The notes beneath the pieces were generated by a model that was given only the letters and a program-made list of their open reading frames with translations, was not told the origin of the DNA and searched no databases. From the NCBI GenBank assembly GCA_028285035.1, contig JANQQF010000039.1, forward strand, positions 1-64,000: a DNA stretch of 64,000 nucleotides. The letters are read 5' to 3'. The position numbers were made by a program, and so were the translations under genes. The stretch is from Phycisphaerae bacterium. GTDB lineage: Bacteria > Chloroflexota > Anaerolineae > 4572-78 > J111. This document shows positions 25,208 through 35,332 of the stretch, one piece after another (the first letter of the stretch is position 1; every line of letters starts with the position of its first letter).

Positions 25208-25277
25208 TACTTCCTCCGTTGGTGTATGATGGCCGAATTTTAACAGTGATTTTTGTTACTGGCGATTTTTTGTAGAT

Positions 25278-27851
25278 TTAGTTCACAGGCACTTTCAAAA
25301 TAGTTGGTAGATATATTTTCATAATCGTATATCCGTAAACGTGATCTGCTTCACCATCACCATTGGCTACAAACACATCCAATAAGCCATCACCATTTAA
25401 ATCTTCAACGGCCACCCCGTTACTATTAAAGTTCCCCAACGTCGTACCACTTTCAATAAAATTCCCCGCCCCGTCATTTTCCCATATCAGGTTGGGACCT
25501 GGCGTAGCAACAACAACATCGAGATCATTATCACCATCAAAATCTCCCAAGGCCACAGCCTGACTATCAGAATTACCAAGGTGTTGCCAAATGGTAAAGG
25601 TACCTGTGATGCCATTTTGAGCCCCCCCATTATTGAGCAGGACTTGGTCGGCTTGATTGTTAAAATTGCCCACAAAAATGTCAAGGTCATTATCGCTATC
25701 TATATCACCCAGCGCGATGGATGTGGTATCGGACAACGATAGCGTTTGTCCCGAGTCCGTAAAGGTTCCAGCCCCATTATTGAACCACACTTGATTAGTC
25801 TGCCCGCTGCCATTGCCAATGAAGGCATCAAGATCGCCATCCCCATCTAAATCTCCTAAAGCTACGGCCATCGTATCTTCATTGCCCAGCCCATCTAGAC
25901 TATCGCTCAAAAGACCGGTGCCGTCATTCAACCAAACTTGGTTGGATTGACCGCTACTATTGCCAACAAAGGCATCAAGATGCGTATCACCGTTGAGATC
26001 GCCCAACGCCACGGACTGAGAGTCGCCAGAGCCTAAGCCGGGAAAGGTGGCGGTAAACGCGCCTGTCCCATCATTTAACCAGACCTGATTGGCTTCTCCA
26101 TCCGCATTTGCGACAAACGCATCTGGGGTATTGTTATTATCCAAATCGCCGAGTGCCACGGCTGTACTGGTACTGCTTCCCAACCCTGGGAATGCATCAA
26201 AAAAGCTTCCGCTCCCATCATTAATCCAAATGATATTTGGGCTGGCGTTGACAACAAACGCATCGATATCACCATCTCCATCAAGATCGGCCAGGGCCAC
26301 AGCCTGACTGTTCCCGGACCCCAGCATTTGTTCAGTATCGACCAGACGATTTATATCACCGTTCCGCTCATACGCACCAATATCACAGTAGTCAGCTTGA
26401 GGTCGGACAGTGCCTAACTGATCTGTCATGGCACATTTGTTAAAATCCCCGTCAGGGGTGAGCGGGTTACCCGCGTCAACGGCGGGGCTATCGAACTTGA
26501 GCGGATGAACCGCAGGTGTGCCCTGCAAGTCGTCAACTTCAGGGGCCAGTGGTGAAGCAGTTGAGCCAGTTATATCACCCGTATTAGAGATCCAGCAACT
26601 ACTCTCAGCCTGGCCAATCAAATTATAGCCCCTAGATGTAATGGGGCTCACCGCTGAAAAACAATCCGGGCCAGTTGGCGCTGAATTTTGGGCAATAATT
26701 GAATTGGCTATCTCATAAATCCCAGGAGGCGTGTTATTACTAATGCCCCCTCCCTCACTTAAGGCACTGTTATTTATTATCGAAACATTATTCAAAAAAA
26801 CATCGGCAGGCGATGCTGAACTGCCAAAGGTGAATAACTCAATTGCCCCTCCACGTGTAACGGCTTGGTTACCACTAAATGTCGAATTTGTGATCGAAAG
26901 TGTTCTAGAAAAGTGGTAAATGCCGCCACCAATATTCTGTGCCTCATTATCAAGAAGGGCACTTTGTTCAATGTGCACTTCGGCCCCACTGGCAATGGCT
27001 CCACCACTTCCCGACCCAGCCGCGCGAACTGAATTACTTAGAAAGGTTGAGCGTTTGACAACCATCACTGCATTATCCGCCTGATGATGAATAGCCCCTC
27101 CCTTTTCCTGAGATTGATTAGCAATAAAAGTACTATCAAGAATTGTAATCTTATTATCAGCCCCGGTATTTTCAATAGCTCCACCATCACCATCAAACGC
27201 ACCCGCATCATCAGCTAGGTTATTTTGAAATATGGTATTTGAAATATTAAGCACAACCCCGCTACCCTGTAGAACAATCCCTCCCCCATTCGTGGCGGCT
27301 GAGTTGCTGAAAATGTGTGTGTCAATAATATCTAATGTTCCCCCAGGCGTCACATAATTGATTGCTGCTCCTTCAGGTGTTGTGGCTGGGGCTCGACCAT
27401 TTTGTAAGGTAAGACTATTTAGTTCCAATGAGCCAGCCAAAACATGTAAAATACGATCCACCCCACCCCCATCGATGATAGTTTCAGTTGTATCATCACC
27501 AATAATCCGTAAGCCCGCACTATCATTAATATCAAAATCGCCCGTTGCATTACTATCTTCCGACACACCTGCTAAGGCAATCGTAAAAACTCCATCGGGT
27601 AAATCAATGACATCTGGTATTGCCGCTGATCCAGCCGGACAATCCGAAAACGCGGCGTTATTATTCGCTGCGCTAATCGCTTCTCGCAAGGAACATTCCC
27701 CATCACTGGCAATAATATCATCAGTTATAGTTACTGTTATAGTCGCCGCACGTACAACTGGCGTATGTTGCTCACCTAATATCCATAGCAAGCTCACCAT
27801 CAGCCCAAAGCCAAGGATTAAAGCGATGAAAAAATTTCGAATCTGCCTCAT
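25278..27851 (-). CDS. Secreted CSLREA beta-helix protein with FG-GAP repeats
   Basis: An 857-aa exported protein. A signal peptide (about 1-35) leads into the CSLREA motif near residue 52, followed by a right-handed parallel beta-helix up to the closing DIGAYE near residue 493. Residues about 507-840 hold seven FG-GAP/VCBS-like repeats with calcium-type loops such as ADLDGDGDIDAF and GDLDGDGDLDAF. It ends with IYLPTILKVPVN, a hydrophobic YLPxIL tail seen on many Chloroflexota exported proteins. It is probably a cell-surface binding or structural protein, maybe carbohydrate-directed. GAGGTACCT precedes the ATG. Divergent from the hybrid kinase gene. Confidence 0.9.
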   Translation of the reverse strand: MRQIRNFFIALILGFGLMVSLLWILGEQHTPVVRAATITVTITDDIIASDGECSLREAISAANNNAAFSDCPAGSAAIPDVIDLPDGVFTIALAGVSEDSNATGDFDINDSAGLRIIGDDTTETIIDGGGVDRILHVLAGSLELNSLTLQNGRAPATTPEGAAINYVTPGGTLDIIDTHIFSNSAATNGGGIVLQGSGVVLNISNTIFQNNLADDAGAFDGDGGAIENTGADNKITILDSTFIANQSQEKGGAIHHQADNAVMVVKRSTFLSNSVRAAGSGSGGAIASGAEVHIEQSALLDNEAQNIGGGIYHFSRTLSITNSTFSGNQAVTRGGAIELFTFGSSASPADVFLNNVSIINNSALSEGGGISNNTPPGIYEIANSIIAQNSAPTGPDCFSAVSPITSRGYNLIGQAESSCWISNTGDITGSTASPLAPEVDDLQGTPAVHPLKFDSPAVDAGNPLTPDGDFNKCAMTDQLGTVRPQADYCDIGAYERNGDINRLVDTEQMLGSGNSQAVALADLDGDGDIDAFVVNASPNIIWINDGSGSFFDAFPGLGSSTSTAVALGDLDNNNTPDAFVANADGEANQVWLNDGTGAFTATFPGLGSGDSQSVALGDLNGDTHLDAFVGNSSGQSNQVWLNDGTGLLSDSLDGLGNEDTMAVALGDLDGDGDLDAFIGNGSGQTNQVWFNNGAGTFTDSGQTLSLSDTTSIALGDIDSDNDLDIFVGNFNNQADQVLLNNGGAQNGITGTFTIWQHLGNSDSQAVALGDFDGDNDLDVVVATPGPNLIWENDGAGNFIESGTTLGNFNSNGVAVEDLNGDGLLDVFVANGDGEADHVYGYTIMKIYLPTILKVPVN

Positions 27852-27944
27852 AGGTACCTCGCAATTTGTTAAAATTTGAAATCGATTTGATTTTGTTTTA
27901 TGCTATAGAGAGCTGCCTCTAACTGACTATAAAAAGAGCGATAT

Positions 27945-30905
27945 ATGCCTTCTCAATTTTTAGCGTTCCGATTTCTAAACTCGCTATATGGTCGTTTTCT
28001 ATTTGCCCTCATTTTGGTTGGTATTATCCCATTTGCCCTCATCACCCTAATTTTAGTTCGTTTTGAAAGTCAAACTTCCGCTGAACAAACGAACCGAGAA
28101 CTGACGAGTTTAGCGCTTGTGTTGTCAGATGAGTTGGAGGCATTTCTCAACGAAATATTACAAGACTCCGCCGTAATTGCTTCACTTCCTGAAATTGCAA
28201 GTATGGACCCAGCCCGGCAAGAACTGATACTGTACAATCTTTATAACCAATATGAGCGCTACGGGCAACTAGCTGTTGCAAATTCAACGGGGCAGATTCA
28301 AGCAGTCGGTCGTGAAATGCCATTAGGCTCAATTGCCCACATCGACTCCTTCCAAATGGCCAAAAAGACGGGTCAACAGGCTTGGTGGGTGGGTCCCGCC
28401 CCCTTTGATGAAACTATTGATCTCCTTCATTTACACACCCCCATTCGCAATGATACAAATGAAATTGTTGGCGTTTTGGGAAGTCCGGTTACTTTACCTG
28501 GCTTATCTGAGTTTTTGGCGGTCGTTGATCTGGGTAATCAAGGTGAGATTTTTGTATTGGATGCCACAGGACAAATTTTACTTCACCCCGACCCAACAGA
28601 AACTCATAATCGTCGAGACCTTTCAGTATCGTTTCAGGATGATACAGGCAATCTACCGAACCAGATGGGCACCATAACTTACCTGTTAGATGACACCCCC
28701 CACATTGCAGGCTATGCCCCAGTTGATCGTTTTGGGTGGCTTGTCGTAGTATCACAGCCAGAAGCTGAGACATTCGCATCTGTCATTCGCACTCGCAATT
28801 TAGCGCTGATTGGTTTAGCAATAAGCAGTTTATTAAGCTTACTGGCAGCTATTGTCCTTGCACGGGGCCTCGCCTCACCGGTACACAAGCTAGCTATCGC
28901 TGCCCAAGCACTCGGGCAAGGACAGTTTGATGTGCCACTTCCCGAAGACATCACTTATGATGCTGACCTACACACACTGGTTACTACATTCAAGGAGATG
29001 CGTCAAGCTGTACTTGAGCGGGAACGAGGCTTAACACAGAGTGAAGTTAAAAACCAAGCGATATTGAATGCCATCCCCGATTTACTTTTTTATGTTCGTG
29101 ATGATGGCCAAATTCTAGATCACAAAGGTGGTCGCATTGGAGAATTTGAACTTATAAAAACTGGACAACTGCTCAATCAGAACTTCTACCAAATGTTGCC
29201 AACCCTGCTTGGTAATAAATTAGCAGGACAGATTGCGACCACTTTTCGAAAAGTATTAGCCGATAAGCAAGAAGAAATCGTTGAATTTCCTCTGGCCGTT
29301 AATAATCAGGAACTCTATTGGGAACTACGTATTTTGCCTGGTGCATCAAACGATGCCTTGGTCATCATAAAAAATATTACCGAACAAAAACAGGCTGAAA
29401 CAACAATTCATAAACAGCTTTCAGCTATTGAAGCCTCGATTGACGGGATTAGTATCATCAAAAATGGCCTGCATATTTATGTAAACAACTCGTATGCCAA
29501 AATTTATGGCTATACAGATACCGAGGCCCTCATTGGCCAGCCTTGGCATATTCTTTATGAACAAAATGAACAACTTCGTCTGGAACAAGATGTGTTCCCA
29601 CTGATGTATCAAACGGGCGAATGGCGAGGCAATGTACAAGGGGCACACCGCGATACACCTACTTTTCCCTTAGAGATGTCCCTTACCTTAATTGCGGATG
29701 ACGAGTTTGTCTGTGTTATTCGAGATATCAGTGAAAGAAAAGCCTCGGAAGAGGCAATGTGGCAAATGCAAAAAACAGAGAGTCTGGGGGTATTAGCCGG
29801 AGGTATTGCTCACGATTTTAACAATCTATTAACCAGTATTTTAGGCAATACCTCCTTAGCCCAACTTGACTTAAATGAGACCCAAGCGGCTTATACTTAT
29901 TTGGGGAGTGCGATTACGTCAGCCAAGCGTGCGGCTGATTTAACCCGGCAACTGCTCGCTTATACGGGTAAAGGTAAATTTCAGATTGAGCCGATCAATG
30001 TTAATCAATTAATTCGAGAGAATGTTGGCTTGCTCGAAACAGCTATCCCCAAACAGGCTGATCTTAAGCTCGATCTAAAATCCAAATTATCCTTAATTGA
30101 AGCGGATAAAGGACAAATTCAGCAAGTTGTCATGAATTTAGTTATCAATGCCGCCGAAGCCATTTCAGAAGTGACAGGCGAAGTAATGGTTAGAACAGGC
30201 GAGTTCGATATATCATATGAAGCGGCTCGCGAAATCCCATACGTTGGCGGGGCGAAATTAATCCCTGGAAAATATGTCTGTATTCAGGTTACGGATACAG
30301 GGGTGGGAATGGATGAGGAAACAAGGGACCGAATTTTTGATCCCTTTTTTAGCACCAAGGTCAAAGGACACGGCTTGGGATTATCAGCCACCTTGGGAAT
30401 TATCAGATCACACCACGGCGGATTACAGTTAGAAAGTGTGCTCGATCAAGGCACAACATTTCGAGTCTTTCTTCCAGCGAGTGATGCTGACCACACCATG
30501 GTGCCTGAAACAGGGACAATGCATACGGAAGAATTAACTGGAAATATTCTGGTTGTCGACGATGATGAAGCCGTGTGTCGTCTGGCGCGAAATGCGCTGA
30601 GTATGTTAGGGCTTGAGGTTTTTACAGCAACAAATGGGTTAGAGGGTTTAGAGATATTTAAGGCTCAATTGGGTGAAATTGATCTGGTCATTCTAGATAT
30701 GAAAATGCCAGTTATGGATGGGGAGGAGATGTATCGACATCTTGCAGATATGGCTCCAAATACAAAGGTAGTTTTTTGCTCTGGATACAGCGATGTAGAT
30801 ATTTCCACCTTATTCAATGGCCATACAAATGTTACATTTTTACCGAAGCCTTACGCAATTGCCACATTACTAGCGACAGTGCAAGAACGGTTACAAAGAA
30901 ATTAG
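27945..30905 (+). CDS. Hybrid sensor histidine kinase with Cache sensor
   Basis: A 986-aa membrane kinase: transmembrane helix about 17-40, extracellular dCache-like domain to about 280, second helix about 285-305, HAMP about 306-360, two PAS domains (about 375-490 and 490-605), a histidine phospho-acceptor in AGGIAHDFNNLLTSILG near 622, HATPase_c (DTGVGMDEETRDRIFDPFF, GHGLGLSATLGI) and a C-terminal receiver (VVDDDEAV near 869, phospho-Asp in LVILDMKMPVMDG near 917). It would sense an extracellular small molecule and phosphorylate its own receiver. The WD40 gene follows after five bases. Confidence 0.94.
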   Translation: MPSQFLAFRFLNSLYGRFLFALILVGIIPFALITLILVRFESQTSAEQTNRELTSLALVLSDELEAFLNEILQDSAVIASLPEIASMDPARQELILYNLYNQYERYGQLAVANSTGQIQAVGREMPLGSIAHIDSFQMAKKTGQQAWWVGPAPFDETIDLLHLHTPIRNDTNEIVGVLGSPVTLPGLSEFLAVVDLGNQGEIFVLDATGQILLHPDPTETHNRRDLSVSFQDDTGNLPNQMGTITYLLDDTPHIAGYAPVDRFGWLVVVSQPEAETFASVIRTRNLALIGLAISSLLSLLAAIVLARGLASPVHKLAIAAQALGQGQFDVPLPEDITYDADLHTLVTTFKEMRQAVLERERGLTQSEVKNQAILNAIPDLLFYVRDDGQILDHKGGRIGEFELIKTGQLLNQNFYQMLPTLLGNKLAGQIATTFRKVLADKQEEIVEFPLAVNNQELYWELRILPGASNDALVIIKNITEQKQAETTIHKQLSAIEASIDGISIIKNGLHIYVNNSYAKIYGYTDTEALIGQPWHILYEQNEQLRLEQDVFPLMYQTGEWRGNVQGAHRDTPTFPLEMSLTLIADDEFVCVIRDISERKASEEAMWQMQKTESLGVLAGGIAHDFNNLLTSILGNTSLAQLDLNETQAAYTYLGSAITSAKRAADLTRQLLAYTGKGKFQIEPINVNQLIRENVGLLETAIPKQADLKLDLKSKLSLIEADKGQIQQVVMNLVINAAEAISEVTGEVMVRTGEFDISYEAAREIPYVGGAKLIPGKYVCIQVTDTGVGMDEETRDRIFDPFFSTKVKGHGLGLSATLGIIRSHHGGLQLESVLDQGTTFRVFLPASDADHTMVPETGTMHTEELTGNILVVDDDEAVCRLARNALSMLGLEVFTATNGLEGLEIFKAQLGEIDLVILDMKMPVMDGEEMYRHLADMAPNTKVVFCSGYSDVDISTLFNGHTNVTFLPKPYAIATLLATVQERLQRN

Positions 30906-30910
30906 ATTCT

Positions 30911-31921
30911 ATGACACGAACGATAGCTTATACGTTAGCTTGGAGTCCAAATGGGCGGTGGCTAGCCAGTGGTCATAATAACGGACAGATATTGATCTGG
31001 GATGTTGTCAATCAAGACCAGGTGATCAAGACCCTAAATTGTACCGTTTCTGATATACGAAGTCTAAGTTGGGATTACACCAGCCAATGGCTAGCCTGTG
31101 GTTTAGGGCATTGGAAGACTGAAATGGAAGGCGTTGTTCAAATTTGGAATATCGATACGGGTGATTTGACGTGGCAAACGCCTGATAAATTTTTTGGAAC
31201 GTACTCGGTTAAATTTTCTCCGAATGGACAGTGGTTAGCGAGTGGACACGGGTCGGGTGTAACAAATTTATGGCATGTTGAAACAAAACAAAAGTATATT
31301 TCAACAAAAATTAATGAGGACAAGACCAATCTAATTAACGGATTGGCCTTCAGCCCAGATAGTCAACTGATTGCTTTTGCGACCTGTTACGAGGATGGTC
31401 TATATACTTATCATCTGAATGGCGAAATCCAACATCAACTTCATACGTCACGACAGCCAAGTTGGGCCGATTTTGAGCAGACCCTCGCTTTTAGCACAGA
31501 TGGGCAATGGCTCGGTCGAGGCAGTCAGAGTGGAAAAATTATTCTATGGGATACACTAAACCCACAAAACTCATTTGAATTAACGGGGCACGATACTACA
31601 GTGGGGGTGATTGCTTGGTGCCCCACTGGCCGATACTTAGCGAGTGGTGATCGTCTGGGCTATATTAAACTTTGGGATATGGCCTACCGCAGTCAGGTCC
31701 GAACCATGACTCACGGTCCATTATATGCTTTGTGTTATAGTCCCAATGGCCGATTTTTGGCAACGGCGGGTGATGATGGCGATATACGCATTTGGGATGT
31801 CTTCCCTGAAAATCATACCTTTGGCACTCACCTCAAAACATTAGCGGCAGCCAATGTTATCATCCCTAAACGAACGTATAAATCTGAGACCAAGAGCCAT
31901 CAAAATGGGCATCATCAGTAA
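30911..31921 (+). CDS. WD40 beta-propeller protein
   Basis: A 336-aa cytoplasmic protein with seven WD40 repeats of about 40 residues, enough for one closed seven-blade propeller. Examples are LAWSPNGRWLASGHNNGQIL and YSPNGRFLATAGDDGDIRIW. There is no signal peptide and no extra domain. The chosen ATG lies five bases after the kinase stop, so the two are transcribed together; a longer frame upstream overlaps the kinase receiver and is not credible. WD40 propellers are scaffolds, so it may assemble the kinase with partners. That is inference. Confidence 0.88.
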   Translation: MTRTIAYTLAWSPNGRWLASGHNNGQILIWDVVNQDQVIKTLNCTVSDIRSLSWDYTSQWLACGLGHWKTEMEGVVQIWNIDTGDLTWQTPDKFFGTYSVKFSPNGQWLASGHGSGVTNLWHVETKQKYISTKINEDKTNLINGLAFSPDSQLIAFATCYEDGLYTYHLNGEIQHQLHTSRQPSWADFEQTLAFSTDGQWLGRGSQSGKIILWDTLNPQNSFELTGHDTTVGVIAWCPTGRYLASGDRLGYIKLWDMAYRSQVRTMTHGPLYALCYSPNGRFLATAGDDGDIRIWDVFPENHTFGTHLKTLAAANVIIPKRTYKSETKSHQNGHHQ

Positions 31922-32018
31922 TAGCCCTGCCCTACCTACCTCAATAATGGTCTTCCCTACCCGGAACGTATCTAATTTCAAAACCGTCAAATCTATGCCT
32001 CAATTAATAGATTTAGTT

Positions 32019-32046
32019 TGAACACCTCATTTTTCTGTAATATAAT
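32019..32046 (+). promoter_or_regulatory. Sigma70-like promoter of the Ser/Thr kinase gene
   Basis: TTGAAC (32019-32024), 16 bases, TATAAT (32041-32046), with the kinase ATG 31 bases further. This gives a short leader containing GAGGAG. It suggests the kinase is not only read from the histidine kinase operon. Confidence 0.6.
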
Positions 32047-32076
32047 AAAGTTGAGTTGAGTAGCGAGGAGCACTGG

Positions 32077-34101
32077 ATGGAAGATCTCATTGGTAAAACA
32101 TTGGGACCCTATGAAATTACAGAGAAAATCGGTCAAGGTGGAATGGCCCACGTCTTCAAGGCGTATCAGCCCTCTCTCAAACGATTTGTCGCTATAAAGA
32201 TACTGTCCCCAAATCTTGCCAATGAGTCTGGATTTACCGAGCGTTTCCGACGCGAAGCTGAGGCGGTTGGTCGCTTAAGTCATCCAAATATTCTACCTAT
32301 TTTCGACTCGGGCTTTGAACGCGGCTACCACTATTTGGTGATGCGGTTAGTGCCTCACTCAATCACCCTAAGTACCCTTATCAATCTTGATCGTCCCCAA
32401 GAAAAGTTAGTCCGATATGTTATTCAGGTGGCAGAGGCTTTACAGCACGCACACGATAAACACATTATTCATCGCGATGTAAAACCATCAAACATCTTGA
32501 TTGATGGGGAGTGGGCCTTATTAAGTGATTTTGGTCTTGTCAAAGATCGAGCCAGTGCGATTGAGTTGACAAACACAGGCGTCGGCATGGGCACGCCAGC
32601 TTATATGTCCCCAGAACAGGCCAAAGGGTATCAGGTAGATGAACGTTCAGATATTTACGCCCTTGGTGTCATTCTTCACAAGATTTTAACAAAGACCATT
32701 CCTCATAATGCCCCAACGCCAATGGCTTTGATGTTACGACGAACTACGGAGCCTGTGGAGTCACTACGTGAGACAGACCCAAATATCTCTCATAGCTTGG
32801 AGTATGTCACCCTCCGAGCCTTAGCTCACAACCCAAAATTTCGCTATCAATCCGCCCAACAATTCGCCGAAATTCTACGGAATGCGCTGGCAGACCCTCA
32901 CTATCAGGATGAGGAAACTTGGTTACCTATTGGTGAAAATGAATTAACGAAGCCTTCGGGGATCACTATACCCTCCCACACTGATAATATTGAGACGGTT
33001 GTGAATCGATCAGAAAACGAAACCATCCCTGATGTGCCGCTTCCTGGACCTTGGCCCCGGCGCTGGTTAATCGGAGGCGGTGTAGGTGTTCTCGCATTAA
33101 TTGGCGTATTTCTGGGAGGGATTCCAGCAATATTCAGCTCGCCCCCAACAGCAACCGTCGTCACGGTTACCCCCACCCCAGAAGAGGTAGCGGAAAATGT
33201 TGTGGCCATTCCTTCCGCAACACAGACACCATCACCGCCACCGACAAACTCGCCAACGCCTTTAATCACCCCACAAGTGATTATGGTCGCTGAAGCAGAG
33301 GTGTGGCGCGGCCCTGATGATGAGTATGAACTTTTGGGATACTTGGCCCCAGGCACCGAGGCAGAGGTCATTGGCCGCGATAAGGAAGGTGAGTGGTGGC
33401 AGATTCGCACCAGCCTACATGCTTCTGGATTAGGCTGGATTCGTGCCAACGACGCTTCAGTGGAAACGGTCAACGTGACAAATGCACCGATTGCCTTAGC
33501 CCCGGCTACAAACACAGCTACCCCCACTCAAACCCATACACCGACAGCCACTGCAACGGACGTCCCAACTCAAACACCGACAGCTACACCAGAAGCTACC
33601 ATAACGCCTGTCTCGGAACCAACGAACAACAACGTTGAAGCAACTAGCACACCAGAAGCAACGGCTACCCCCGATTTACCAACAGGTGAATTCGTGCTAC
33701 TCACCCCCATCTCCTTGGATGAACCAACATTTGGCGAAACTGTATTTGAGTGGCAGTGGGGGGACACTCTACCTGAGGGATATGGCTTTGAGATACGTGT
33801 TTGGTTGGATGGAGAATTCCCACAGGGGGTACACAATGCAGTGGCAGATAATCTTAATGGCACGATTGCACGACTTGAGGACAATCGTTATCGCTTAACC
33901 ACCGATATTGCCGAGGCTCCTAGCGTCCGCTCTCGTCGAGGTGAATACAATTGGACCGTTGTTTTGGTGCAGGTTTCACCTGAATACGCTGATTTAGGCA
34001 TCCAGGCTGACTCTGGGCGTCTCCGTTTTGAAACAGCCGGTGGTGGCGGTAGTGGGGGTGATGGCAGTTCAGGGGGCGGAGGACTCGTTGGCGGTGACTG
34101 A
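32077..34101 (+). CDS. Transmembrane Ser/Thr protein kinase with SH3-like domain
   Basis: A 674-aa Hanks-type kinase. Kinase domain about 3-270: GQGGMAHVFKAY loop, VAIKIL lysine, HRDVKPSNIL catalytic loop, SDFGLV, GTPAYMSPEQ. A single transmembrane helix lies near 330-352. Outside are a bacterial SH3-like domain (about 403-466: EVWRGPDDEYELLGYLAPG), a Thr/Pro-rich linker (about 471-538), a beta-rich domain (about 538-645) and a Gly-rich tail. GAGGAG six bases before the ATG sets the start. The layout suits sensing of the wall or surface and signalling inward. The two secreted proteins follow directly. Confidence 0.93.
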   Translation: MEDLIGKTLGPYEITEKIGQGGMAHVFKAYQPSLKRFVAIKILSPNLANESGFTERFRREAEAVGRLSHPNILPIFDSGFERGYHYLVMRLVPHSITLSTLINLDRPQEKLVRYVIQVAEALQHAHDKHIIHRDVKPSNILIDGEWALLSDFGLVKDRASAIELTNTGVGMGTPAYMSPEQAKGYQVDERSDIYALGVILHKILTKTIPHNAPTPMALMLRRTTEPVESLRETDPNISHSLEYVTLRALAHNPKFRYQSAQQFAEILRNALADPHYQDEETWLPIGENELTKPSGITIPSHTDNIETVVNRSENETIPDVPLPGPWPRRWLIGGGVGVLALIGVFLGGIPAIFSSPPTATVVTVTPTPEEVAENVVAIPSATQTPSPPPTNSPTPLITPQVIMVAEAEVWRGPDDEYELLGYLAPGTEAEVIGRDKEGEWWQIRTSLHASGLGWIRANDASVETVNVTNAPIALAPATNTATPTQTHTPTATATDVPTQTPTATPEATITPVSEPTNNNVEATSTPEATATPDLPTGEFVLLTPISLDEPTFGETVFEWQWGDTLPEGYGFEIRVWLDGEFPQGVHNAVADNLNGTIARLEDNRYRLTTDIAEAPSVRSRRGEYNWTVVLVQVSPEYADLGIQADSGRLRFETAGGGGSGGDGSSGGGGLVGGD

Positions 34102-34118
34102 GCAATTCAGGAGTTGGA

Positions 34119-35276
34119 ATGTCTAAACTACAACGTTTATTGTGGATATCAATGCTCGCCTTGTGTGTTACCATTTTAAGTGGTTTGTTATTAATCGGCC
34201 TAGAAAACGTGGCTGTGGAGGCCCAAGACGAGATTGTCTTAGGGGACTCAAACTCGACAATACGCCTACCCGAAATATATGCACAAACCCAAAATTCAGT
34301 CGCAACCTCTATTGGCCTTATCGGCGATGAGTCAATTGATACCTATATTACAGCCTTGAATACAAATGAGCGTGTTTTTGTTTCACCTGCCGCCTTTCAT
34401 CAGGCCAGCAATAGCGGCACCAGTAGTAGCCCAGCGGATGGCTTCCGTTTTTGGAACGAAGGCGGATACATCTACAATACCTCATTTGCCCAAATGGTGT
34501 TGATCGCTGCCTTGAATTTACCTGATGGCGCTACTTTAAATCGATTTTCAATGGTCGTGTATGATAACGATACAACAGATGATGTTATTGCTACCATTTA
34601 TCGAAAAAGTTTGACAACCAATTTGGCCAACACACCTGGGGAAGGCCTTATCGCCATGACTTTTCCAATTAGCGACTCTACCTCGGTGTTTGAGGTATCA
34701 AATACCGCCTTTTCTGGCCCCACCACTGTCAGCGATCAATATGCCTACTACATCGTTTTTGAATTAGCCCCAAATGCTCAACTCAATCAACGGGTTTTCG
34801 GTTTTAGCGTTGATTATACGTTGCCTACCTCCGCAGGCTCGAATGTAGAAGTTGTGCCAATGGCGGCTTTTCGACAGCATAGCCAGAATGCAGATGACCT
34901 TCGTTTCGATTTTGAAAATGGATTTGTTCGAAATACCAGCGGCACAGATCAAGCCTGCGTAATGGCCCCGTTGTTTCCCCCAGAGGGGGCGACCTTAACC
35001 GAACTACGTGCCTCAATTTTTGATGACCAAAGTGATACCCGAAATTTGAGCGTTGACTTACGTCGCGTTGAGATGAGCAGTGGAACTGGAGCAATTTTGG
35101 CTACTGTGAGTTCGAATGATGTTATGGGTGCTCCGCCTGATAATAACGAATTGTCATCAACCGGATTTACATCGGTGGTCAATAGCAATTACAACTACTT
35201 CATCACGGCTTGTTTTGTAGCAGGCACAGATTTGGGTATTAGGTTATTTGGAGCAAGGGTTTTGTACAATCCGTAG
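34119..35276 (+). CDS. Secreted protein with two copies of a ~140-aa domain
   Basis: A 385-aa exported protein of unknown function. A signal peptide (about 1-35, ending near VAVEAQ) is followed by two related units at about 85-230 and 240-385. Each starts like VSPAAFHQ/VPMAAFRQ, runs through a GFRFWNEG/RFDFENGF segment and a stretch like ALNLPDGATLNRFSMVVYDN, and ends in a strand such as RVFGFSVDYTL/RLFGARVLYNP. The pattern predicts a beta-sandwich. AGGAG precedes the ATG, 17 bases after the kinase stop, so it is probably co-transcribed. It could be a ligand or substrate of the kinase ectodomain; this is a guess. Confidence 0.8.
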   Translation: MSKLQRLLWISMLALCVTILSGLLLIGLENVAVEAQDEIVLGDSNSTIRLPEIYAQTQNSVATSIGLIGDESIDTYITALNTNERVFVSPAAFHQASNSGTSSSPADGFRFWNEGGYIYNTSFAQMVLIAALNLPDGATLNRFSMVVYDNDTTDDVIATIYRKSLTTNLANTPGEGLIAMTFPISDSTSVFEVSNTAFSGPTTVSDQYAYYIVFELAPNAQLNQRVFGFSVDYTLPTSAGSNVEVVPMAAFRQHSQNADDLRFDFENGFVRNTSGTDQACVMAPLFPPEGATLTELRASIFDDQSDTRNLSVDLRRVEMSSGTGAILATVSSNDVMGAPPDNNELSSTGFTSVVNSNYNYFITACFVAGTDLGIRLFGARVLYNP

Positions 35277-35332
35277 GCTTTACGGAGCAACGCATAAAAT
35301 ATGCAAACACAAGATTTGGACTCAATTGATTT

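Noticed and set aside
27358..27879. A 173-codon frame opposite the CSLREA protein
   Set aside because: Shadow of the real gene; it would cover the signal peptide and the CSLREA motif.
32904..33527. A 207-codon frame opposite the Ser/Thr kinase linker
   Set aside because: It arises from the Thr/Pro-rich codons read in reverse.
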